Shown here in pieces: positions 1 to 5,288 of a DNA stretch of 14,760 nucleotides. The translations under genes and the position numbers were made by a program. The notes under the pieces are model-generated. The model was not told the DNA's origin. It saw nothing but the letters and a program-made list of their open reading frames with translations, and made no database searches. Position 1 is the stretch's first letter; every line of letters begins with the position of its first letter. This DNA comes from Sulfurovum sp. GTDB lineage: Bacteria; Campylobacterota; Campylobacteria; Campylobacterales; Sulfurovaceae. The stretch covers positions 1-14,760 of the forward strand of contig JALSTF010000109.1 of the NCBI GenBank assembly GCA_026983895.1, in the 5' to 3' direction.

Positions 1-882
1 TCGTTTCGCTTCACGCTCCGACATCAGTACCACTCCTGCGGCGGCATCGGTTATCTGTGAGGAGTTCCCGGCGGTCACCGTCCCGTTCTTCCTGTCGAAG
101 AAGGGTTTAAGCCCCGCCAGTTTCTTCAGGGTCTGATCTTCACGTATGCCGTCATCATAGTCCAGGTACTTTCCCTCCCGAGCATCATAGACCACTGCCA
201 TGCTCTCCAGAGTGAAACGGCTGCTCTCTTTGGCTCTGGCAGCCTTCTCGTGGCTGTGCAGTGCAAAGAGGTCCTGTTCTTCCCTGCCAATCCCGAAATC
301 CTGCGCCAGCACTTCGGCGGTGCTGCCCATGAGCAGGCCGGAAACAGGGTCGGTAAGGCCCGACATCAGGCCGATGACCGGTTTGAGGAAAGCCGGCCTG
401 AAACCCAAAAGTGTACGCACTTTGTCCAGCGCGCTTTTGGAACGTGCCAGTTTCTCGAAGAGCCTGGTCATTTTTTCATTGTAGACCAGAGGGATGTTTG
501 ACATCGACTCCACCCCTCCGCAGACATAGACCCTTCCCTCACCGGCATGGATACGCGCCGCCGCCGTGGTAATGGACTCCATACCCGAAGCACAGTTCCG
601 GTGTACGGTCAGGGCCGGTATCGACTCGGGGAACCCCGCACGCAGGGCGATGACCCGTGCGATATTCGCGGCATGGATGGGCTGTGCGACATTGCCGATG
701 ATCACTTCATCCACCTCTTCAAAACCGACAGGAGCACGCATCATCAGTTCACGGAAAAGTATCGCGCCGAGCTGGTCCGCCTGCAGACGCGCGAACTTTC
801 CGCCTGCTTTCGCCATCGGAGTACGAAGCGCCGTGACGATCGCTATACGCTCTTTTCTCTGCTTTCTTTTTTTGGTATTCAT
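1..882 (-). CDS. Thiolase (acetyl-CoA C-acyltransferase), 3' end cut off by window edge
   Basis: The first 294 residues of a thiolase are visible; the C-terminal part lies beyond position 1. It should catalyse CoA-dependent cleavage of 3-ketoacyl-CoA to acetyl-CoA plus a shortened acyl-CoA, or the reverse condensation. Seen: an N-terminal ERIAIVTALRTP segment (residues 11-22), the acyl-accepting cysteine in HRNCASGMES (Cys97, codon 592-594), CGGVESMSN soon after, and GNSSQITDAAAG near the edge, all in thiolase order. The second catalytic Cys and the His of the HPxG motif would be off-window, so catalytic completeness cannot be judged. Start: ATG at 882-880, with AAGGA (889-893) six bases upstream. 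Its ATG overlaps the stop of the upstream acyl-CoA synthetase gene (ATGA), implying translational coupling. The sequence resembles FadA/FadI-type degradative enzymes, but an AtoB/PhaA-type biosynthetic thiolase is not excluded. Confidence 0.93.
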   Translation of the reverse strand, partial: MNTKKRKQRKERIAIVTALRTPMAKAGGKFARLQADQLGAILFRELMMRAPVGFEEVDEVIIGNVAQPIHAANIARVIALRAGFPESIPALTVHRNCASGMESITTAAARIHAGEGRVYVCGGVESMSNIPLVYNEKMTRLFEKLARSKSALDKVRTLLGFRPAFLKPVIGLMSGLTDPVSGLLMGSTAEVLAQDFGIGREEQDLFALHSHEKAARAKESSRFTLESMAVVYDAREGKYLDYDDGIREDQTLKKLAGLKPFFDRKNGTVTAGNSSQITDAAAGVVLMSEREAKR

Positions 883-2627
883 AAATGATCCTTGTACATT
901 TCATGGATCAGGTCATCATAACGCTGCATGACCTGCGGTTTGGCCAGTTTCATGGATGGGGTAAGTTCTCCTGTTTCAATAGTGGGTTTCCGGTTGATAA
1001 AACGAAAATCCCGGATCTTTTCCCAGTGGTTCAGTTTTCTGTTGACCTTTGCAATGTAGCGCTGTACTGTTCTGCGGAACCTCTCTGACTCCAGTACCGC
1101 ACTTGGTGTATGTTTATGCTTTTGGGCAATACGCCCGAGAAATTCCGGATCCACGAAAAGAAGGGCGACCACGAAAGGTTTGTTGTCACCCACCACCAGC
1201 GCATACTCGAACCATCCGTTCCCCATAAGCAGCTGCTCGATATAGACAGCGGAAACGAACTCACCCGTCGAAGTCTTGAGCAATTCTTTCTTGCGTCCAC
1301 TGATCATGATGAAGCCCTCTGCATCTATTTCTGCCAGATCACCCGTATGCAGCCATCCCTCTGCATCGACCGCTTCCTGCGTCGCTGCTTTGTTATGGTG
1401 GTATCCGCGCATGATGTTCGGCCCGCGTGCCAGGAGCTCTCCTTTCGGACCAAGCTTCACCTTCACCCCGGGAAAAGCTTTTCCGCAGGTCCCTATTTTA
1501 TTCTCCCGGGGTGTATTGGAGGCGATCACCGGGCTCGATTCGGTCAGGCCGTAGCCCTGGTAGAGCGGAATGCCTATATTGAGGTAGAAACGGTAGAAGA
1601 TGTCGGAGAGTGCCGCACCGCCGCTGATCATCATATGCATGCGCGTACCGAACGCTGCTTTCAGTTTTTTATAGACCAGTTGTTCGAGTACTCTGTCAAG
1701 CAGGGTCATCTTCGTTTCAGGATCTTTCGTTGTGGCACGGTAGAAGGCCAGACGGACAAGTATCTGTTTAAAGATGTTCCCCTCAAGCGCCTTTGCCTTC
1801 ATCTTGAAAAATACCTTTTCCAAAAGTCTGGGAACCGCCGTCATGACCGTAGGGTTTATCTCTTTGAGTAGTACCGACACATTCTTGACATCGTCCGCGA
1901 AATAGATACTGAGCTCCCGGGAGAGATAGAAGTGCATCACCATCCGCTCAAAGATGTGTGCCAGAGGCAATACGGAAAATGCGATATCCGTATCCCTGTC
2001 AAAATGGTAATTCTGTGCCGTAGCCTGTATCTGTGAGATAAGATTCCTGTGTGTAAGCTCCACCCCTTTGGGTGTTCCGGAGGTACCTGAAGTATAGACT
2101 ATGGTCGCCATATCATCCGCATCTATATGTTTGAGGATCTCGTCGAAAAGTGTCGGATTGCCATGGTCTATGGCGCTGCCCTCCTTCACAAGAGACGCCA
2201 GACCCGGATAGCTGCCCCTCTTCTCTTCCACATAGATGAGTTCAAGGGTATTGTTGTGTTTTACCAGACGTCCCCGTGCTTCATCGCTGTCAACAAAGAC
2301 CGCTTCTATATTGGCGTCAAGCAGCTGGAAGAGAAGGTTCCGCGAAGAGATATTGGTAAAAAGCGGCACACTTACGGCACCGCAGAGCATCAGAGCGTAA
2401 TCGATCACCATCCAGTAGGATGAAGGGGCAATGGCAATGGCGATTTGTCTGCCGGTCCATCCTTTTTCATAGAAAGCGAGGGTAAGTGCGCGTACCAGTG
2501 AAAGAAACAGCGTTTTATCCAGGGACACCCATTCTCCGTCATGTCGGTGATGCAGAAAATCCTCTTTCTCCGGTGTGGATTCGAGATATCTGAAAAGTTC
2601 TCCGAAATGTGTGTACTCCATACGCAT
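879..2627 (-). CDS. Long-chain acyl-CoA synthetase (AMP-forming ligase)
   Basis: A 582-residue ANL-superfamily adenylating enzyme that should convert free fatty acid, ATP and CoA into acyl-CoA, AMP and PPi. Visible motifs in order: the phosphate-binding loop YTSGTSGTPKG (178-188), YGLTESSP (359-366), GWLHTGD (424-430) containing the ribose-binding Asp, the hinge region GRKKELLKTSTGEFVSA (444-460), and the C-terminal SMKLAK with the candidate adenylation Lys (558-563). Length and motif spacing fit the long-chain class typified by FadD15. The hinge wording KELLKTSTGEFVSA is typical of this class. Start: ATG at 2627, preceded by AAAGGAGA (2633-2640). The stop overlaps the thiolase start, so both are one operon: the ligase makes acyl-CoA and the thiolase acts on its ketoacyl derivatives. 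Chain-length specificity cannot be read from sequence. Confidence 0.95.
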   Translation of the reverse strand: MRMEYTHFGELFRYLESTPEKEDFLHHRHDGEWVSLDKTLFLSLVRALTLAFYEKGWTGRQIAIAIAPSSYWMVIDYALMLCGAVSVPLFTNISSRNLLFQLLDANIEAVFVDSDEARGRLVKHNNTLELIYVEEKRGSYPGLASLVKEGSAIDHGNPTLFDEILKHIDADDMATIVYTSGTSGTPKGVELTHRNLISQIQATAQNYHFDRDTDIAFSVLPLAHIFERMVMHFYLSRELSIYFADDVKNVSVLLKEINPTVMTAVPRLLEKVFFKMKAKALEGNIFKQILVRLAFYRATTKDPETKMTLLDRVLEQLVYKKLKAAFGTRMHMMISGGAALSDIFYRFYLNIGIPLYQGYGLTESSPVIASNTPRENKIGTCGKAFPGVKVKLGPKGELLARGPNIMRGYHHNKAATQEAVDAEGWLHTGDLAEIDAEGFIMISGRKKELLKTSTGEFVSAVYIEQLLMGNGWFEYALVVGDNKPFVVALLFVDPEFLGRIAQKHKHTPSAVLESERFRRTVQRYIAKVNRKLNHWEKIRDFRFINRKPTIETGELTPSMKLAKPQVMQRYDDLIHEMYKDHL

Positions 2628-2663
2628 TCTGCTCTCCTTTGATCGAAAGCTGTTTATGCAGAA

Positions 2664-2669
2664 AGTATA
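2664..2669 (-). promoter_or_regulatory. Candidate -10 box of the acyl-CoA synthetase/thiolase operon
   Basis: TATACT on the minus strand in the 82-base gap between the small ORF stop (2710) and the ligase start (2627). It predicts a start near 2657 and a leader of about 30 bases that carries the strong AAAGGAGA site. No convincing -35 box is visible. Readthrough from the small genes upstream is also possible, because no terminator hairpin is evident in the gap. Confidence 0.4.
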
Positions 2670-2709
2670 GAGGGTATGTGTGTATTTTATGTGCAGAAAT
2701 AATGAAAAG

Positions 2710-2898
2710 TTATGGTTTTAGCGAGAAACGGCAGCTGCCGAGTGTAACGGTCTTACCCTTTTTGATCTCGGAGAGAATATACCCAAGTGTCGCTTCCGCA
2801 TCTGTCTCGGGCATCTCTTCTTTAATGATGCGGAGTGCATCTTTCTCTGAAGTGGCGGTCCACTTCTTTTCGTAGGTGTATTGTGTATAGAGTTGCAA
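2710..2898 (-). CDS. Small hypothetical protein (62 aa)
   Basis: I do not recognise this protein. It is 62 residues, soluble by composition, with no signal peptide or membrane segment. It is mixed-charge with a predicted helical centre (EKDALRIIKEEMPETDAEA) and a C-terminal basic/hydrophobic tail ending SLKP. The start offered is TTG at 2898-2896, with AGAAGG (2909-2914) ten bases upstream. No ATG lies near the N-terminus, so the start is uncertain. It begins 16 bases after the stop of the next upstream small gene and in the same direction, so the two are probably co-transcribed. The frame is open for its full length between two same-strand genes and nothing better covers the region, which is the main reason to call it real. 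Confidence 0.5.
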   Translation of the reverse strand: MQLYTQYTYEKKWTATSEKDALRIIKEEMPETDAEATLGYILSEIKKGKTVTLGSCRFSLKP

Positions 2899-2914
2899 CG
2901 TTTACGAACCTTCT

Positions 2915-3109
2915 CTACACCAGTCCAAGCTCTGCAAAAATAGGCTCGACTTCCATCCACCAGTTCTCGAAACGCACGGCGATGTCGTTGATGGCATTGT
3001 CTTCTTCCTTCCACTCTTTGAGTTTCTGGATGATCGCCGGCTTGTTCTCTTCGGAGATCTTGTCGGACTTTTCTACATGTTCTATGACTTTTTCTATTTT
3101 CTTTTTCAT
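2915..3109 (-). CDS. Small charged helical hypothetical protein (64 aa)
   Basis: A 64-residue protein of unknown function. It opens with a Lys/Glu-rich stretch (MKKKIEKVIEHVEKSDKISE) that should be amphipathic helix. The C-terminal half carries two adjacent Trp residues (ENWWMEVEP) and ends in an acidic/hydrophobic segment. There is no signal peptide or TM segment, so it is probably cytoplasmic and a helical bundle. Start: ATG at 3109, with AAGGAT (3117-3122) seven bases upstream. A TATAAT box at 3173-3168 fits as promoter. It is probably the first gene of a two-gene unit with the 62-aa ORF downstream. The good start signals make it more convincing than its neighbour. Function cannot be inferred. 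Confidence 0.7.
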   Translation of the reverse strand: MKKKIEKVIEHVEKSDKISEENKPAIIQKLKEWKEEDNAINDIAVRFENWWMEVEPIFAELGLV

Positions 3110-3167
3110 TGGAATATCCTTATGATGTGGTATATAGGGTTATCTATAGGGCACCTATACTTTTCGC

Positions 3168-3173
3168 ATTATA
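3168..3173 (-). promoter_or_regulatory. -10 box upstream of the 64-aa gene
   Basis: A perfect TATAAT on the minus strand (3173 to 3168) lies between the pfk stop and the 64-aa gene. The predicted transcript would start near 3161, giving a leader of about 50 bases that includes the AAGGAT ribosome-binding site. The leader also contains AGGTGCCCT (3156-3148), a 9-mer shared with the hairpin at 4204-4229. No clear -35 box is present. Confidence 0.6.
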
Positions 3174-3205
3174 GCGTTTTAGTGTTCCGCCCGCAAGAGT
3201 ACAGG

Positions 3206-4174
3206 TTATTTGAACCCAAATTCCCTGCCAAGTCTCAAAAGACCTTCATCAATATGGTATGCCTTGAAGGCAACTTCTTCAATACCTTTACAGACAAAAA
3301 TACCATTATCGTAGCAAACCACTGCGCTTCTGTCTCCCCCGATAAGCGCATCGACTGCGGCAGTGACGAAATTGAACGCCATCAGTCTGTCATGTACCGT
3401 GGGAATACCTCCGCGCTGTATATGTCCAAGTACGGTCATGCGTGACTCGATACCGATCTCTTTTTCAAACCATCCTGCGATCTTCTCTGTATGCTTCATC
3501 GCTTCGGAAACGACAGCGATGAAATAGCTGCGCCCCTCGCTCTTTTCTCTTATGAAATCCTCTTTATAGGCTTGCAGATCATAGGGGATCTCTGGTATCA
3601 GGCACATTTCCGCACCGGAAGTGAGCGCGGAAACAAGTGCCAGGTAGCCGCATTCCCGCCCCATCACTTCGATGACAAAAGCCCGTCCGAAAGAGGAAGC
3701 GGTATCGCGTATGGCATCGATCGCCACCCGGATACCGTTAAGTGCCGTATCGACACCCAGGCAGTACTCGGTACCTGCGATATCATTATCGATGGTCGAG
3801 GGAATACCGATACATCCGATATCGTCACTTTCGTCTGTCAGCTTCTGCATCCCTTTGAAGGAACCGTCCCCGCCAAGGATCACCAACCCGCTAATGCCCT
3901 GCGAGCGCAGGTTTTCCAGCGCTTTTTTTCTATAGCGTTCCTCTTTAAAACGTTCAGAGCGGGATGTGCGTATCTTCGTGCCGCCGATGGAGATAATACC
4001 TGCGACATCATTGTATCCAGCTTCATGGATATGTCCGTCTATCAATCCTTCATATCCATTCTCCACAAAATAAGGTTTCATTCCCTTATCAAGCGTATAT
4101 TCCACAAAACGTTTCAGTGCTGCATTCATACCGGACACATCACCGCCCGAACAAAGTATTGCTATTTTTTTCAT
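3206..4174 (-). CDS. pfkA: ATP-dependent 6-phosphofructokinase (PfkA family)
   Basis: A 322-residue cytosolic group-A phosphofructokinase, the usual length of bacterial PfkA. It should phosphorylate fructose 6-phosphate to fructose 1,6-bisphosphate, the committed glycolytic step. Seen: the N-terminal nucleotide loop CSGGDVSGMNAA (8-19), GGDGS (101-105), the catalytic TIDND (127-131, base Asp129), MGRECG (171-176) and LGHIQRGG (249-256). The Gly in GGDGS, where PPi-dependent enzymes carry Asp, argues for ATP as donor. Oddities: the residue before TIDND is Ser126, where ATP enzymes have Gly and PPi enzymes have Lys. The E. coli effector-site arginines 21 and 25 align with Lys and Glu. Start: ATG at 4174 with only a weak purine-rich upstream stretch. 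It is divergent from the LOG gene. Some relatives such as Campylobacter jejuni lack this enzyme, so its presence suggests full glycolytic capacity, perhaps for storage sugar use. Confidence 0.95.
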   Translation of the reverse strand: MKKIAILCSGGDVSGMNAALKRFVEYTLDKGMKPYFVENGYEGLIDGHIHEAGYNDVAGIISIGGTKIRTSRSERFKEERYRKKALENLRSQGISGLVILGGDGSFKGMQKLTDESDDIGCIGIPSTIDNDIAGTEYCLGVDTALNGIRVAIDAIRDTASSFGRAFVIEVMGRECGYLALVSALTSGAEMCLIPEIPYDLQAYKEDFIREKSEGRSYFIAVVSEAMKHTEKIAGWFEKEIGIESRMTVLGHIQRGGIPTVHDRLMAFNFVTAAVDALIGGDRSAVVCYDNGIFVCKGIEEVAFKAYHIDEGLLRLGREFGFK

Positions 4175-4184
4175 GCTTTATTTC

Positions 4185-4243
4185 TTTATAATGAGGTCAT
4201 TTTAGGGCACTTCTAAAAACAGGTGCCCTTTAGGAACATTATA
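4185..4243 (-). promoter_or_regulatory. pfkA: Candidate pfk promoters (two alternative -10 boxes)
   Basis: Reading the minus strand, TATAAT at 4243-4238 would start transcription near 4231. It would give a leader of about 57 bases containing the GGGCAC hairpin. A second box, TATAAA at 4190-4185, would start about 3-4 bases before the ATG. The two models predict very different leaders, and sequence alone does not decide. A plus-strand TATAAT at 4187-4192 overlaps the second box and could serve the LOG gene. Confidence 0.45.
4201..4229. repeat. GGGCAC hairpin between pfk and LOG genes
   Basis: AGGGCAC (4204-4210) pairs perfectly with GTGCCCT (4223-4229) around a 12-base loop. The flank TTTAGGGCACTTC (4201-4213) recurs as an exact inverted copy at 5138-5150, on the other side of the LOG gene. 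The 9-mer AGGTGCCCT (4221-4229) recurs inverted at 3148-3156. It is not followed by a T-run on either strand, so it is more likely a dispersed palindromic intergenic repeat or leader structure than a terminator. Confidence 0.6.
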
Positions 4244-4256
4244 ACATGATTGACTG

Positions 4257-4262
4257 TATAAT
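4257..4262 (+). promoter_or_regulatory. -10 box immediately before the LOG gene start
   Basis: TATAAT on the plus strand with only six bases to the ATG at 4269. At the usual spacing transcription would start on or next to the A of the ATG, giving a leaderless mRNA. No Shine-Dalgarno sequence is visible before 4269, which agrees with this. Alternative boxes further up (TATAAC 4240-4245 or TATAAT 4187-4192) would give leadered transcripts, but still without a ribosome-binding site. Confidence 0.55.
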
Positions 4263-4268
4263 ACTTCT

Positions 4269-5120
4269 ATGAAAAAGACACATAAAAAAACCATAAAGAA
4301 CAATCCTATTGTCGAACCTAAATATACGAAAGAGGATGAGCACTTCCTCTATTCGGATGATGCACGCAGTATCAGACTGCAGCTTGATTATCTTAAAGCG
4401 GAAACCAAACTGAAAAAGTACGGGGTCGAACACACCATTGTCGTTTTTGGTTCAGCACGTGTCATCGGTTTTGACGAAGCGCTTAAAAAACTGGAAAAGA
4501 TCAAAAAGAAATTCAAAGCCAAACCCAGCTCCGACAGTCTGCTCGCAGAATTGCGTTCTGCCGAGCGGATCGTCGAAAAAAGCCGCTATTATGAAGAAGC
4601 CCGCCATTTCGGGAAGCTGGTCGGACAGAGCGGCAAAGGACCCGACGACTGCCATGTCACACTCATGACAGGAGGCGGACCCGGCATCATGGAAGCGGCC
4701 AACCGGGGTGCGTATGAAGTAGGTGCGAAATCGATCGGGCTCAATATCGAACTCCCGCATGAACAAAATCCAAATCCCTATTTGACACCCGAACTGAGTT
4801 TCAATTTCCGCTATTTTGCCATACGAAAACTGCATTTTATGCAGCGGGCAAAAGCACTGGTCGTCTTTCCCGGCGGTTTTGGCACACTTGATGAACTGTT
4901 CGACCTTCTTACCCTTATCCAGACCGGTAAAAGCCCGGCGATCCCCGTTGTCCTGATTTGCCAGTCTTTCTGGAACCATGTTGTAGATTTTGATTACCTG
5001 TACGAAGAAGGCGTCATAGCCAAAGAGGATCTGCATATTTTCAAGTTTGCCGAAACGGCGGAAGAAGCCTGGAAGCTGATCCAAAAATGGCACAAGAAGA
5101 ACCAGACACCGCTTTTTTAA
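4269..5120 (+). CDS. LOG/TIGR00730-family Rossmann-fold protein (nucleotide phosphoribohydrolase type)
   Basis: A 283-residue cytosolic protein with both family signatures: TGGGPGIMEAANRGA (134-148) and PGGFGTLDE (201-209), plus FGSAR (60-64) at the start of the Rossmann fold and an Arg/Lys-bearing stretch FRYFAIRKLHFM (180-191). Members cleave the N-glycosidic bond of nucleoside 5'-monophosphates: cytokinin-activating LOG in plants, and pyrimidine/purine nucleotide 5'-monophosphate nucleosidases in bacteria. Older annotation calls them lysine decarboxylases, which is generally wrong. It is longer than the minimal family (about 180-200 residues). The first 55 residues are a charged extension, and residues 70-115 form an inserted Lys/Glu-rich helical stretch. 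Start: ATG at 4269 is the only in-frame candidate near the domain, but lacks a ribosome-binding site. It is probably monocistronic. The physiological substrate is unknown; nucleotide salvage is an inference from the family. Confidence 0.9.
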   Translation: MKKTHKKTIKNNPIVEPKYTKEDEHFLYSDDARSIRLQLDYLKAETKLKKYGVEHTIVVFGSARVIGFDEALKKLEKIKKKFKAKPSSDSLLAELRSAERIVEKSRYYEEARHFGKLVGQSGKGPDDCHVTLMTGGGPGIMEAANRGAYEVGAKSIGLNIELPHEQNPNPYLTPELSFNFRYFAIRKLHFMQRAKALVVFPGGFGTLDELFDLLTLIQTGKSPAIPVVLICQSFWNHVVDFDYLYEEGVIAKEDLHIFKFAETAEEAWKLIQKWHKKNQTPLF

Positions 5121-5162
5121 GGGCATCTCCAATAGTGGAAGTGCCCTAAAGGGGTACTTCCA
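5120..5162. repeat. Two overlapping, mutually exclusive hairpins downstream of the LOG gene
   Basis: Hairpin A: AGGGCA (5120-5125) pairs with TGCCCT (5142-5147), with an inner TCCA/TGGA stem (5128-5131 with 5136-5139) around the loop ATAG. Hairpin B: TGGAAGTGCCC (5136-5146) pairs with GGGTACTTCCA (5152-5162) over 11 base pairs including one G-U, leaving a 5-base loop. The two share 5136-5147 and cannot form together. Part of the segment (5138-5150) is an exact inverted copy of 4201-4213. No T-run follows hairpin B, so a classical terminator call is weak. It could be a rho-type 3' end, a dispersed repeat, or a leader switch if transcription continues into valS. Confidence 0.6.
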
Positions 5163-5228
5163 AAGCTTTCCCGCTCCTCCTTTTCAGCACAATAACACTC
5201 CTCCATAAAACAAAAAGCACCATTTGGG

Positions 5229-5234
5229 TATAAT
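5229..5234 (+). promoter_or_regulatory. valS: valS promoter -10 box
   Basis: A perfect TATAAT preceded by TTTGGG, which fits a promoter with a weak -35 region. Expected start is near 5241, giving a leader of about 48 bases before the ATG at 5289. The leader contains three tandem 7-mers (5257-5277) just before the AAGGA ribosome-binding site. The transcript should cover valS and the coupled Sel1 gene. Confidence 0.65.
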
Positions 5235-5288
5235 CGCGGCACTATTACAGAGCCTGGCGCTGAGCGCTGAGTGTTGAGAAGGACCGAG

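Noticed and set aside
1110..1871. Plus-strand open frame of 253 codons opposite the acyl-CoA synthetase
   Set aside because: It lies entirely antisense to a complete ANL enzyme with all motifs, and shows no domain features of its own.
4269..5120. Lysine decarboxylase annotation for the LOG gene
   Set aside because: GGGPGIMEAANRGA and PGGFGTLDE define the TIGR00730/LOG family, whose characterised activity is nucleotide phosphoribohydrolase. It has no PLP-enzyme features.
5271..5288. GTG at 5271 as the valS start
   Set aside because: It lies within the tandem 7-mer repeat, without its own ribosome-binding site. AAGGA at 5279-5283 is placed correctly for the ATG at 5289.
5120..5288. T-box-type leader for valS
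   Set aside because: No T-box consensus, specifier loop or terminator/antiterminator with a T-run was found. T-boxes are also not expected in this phylum.
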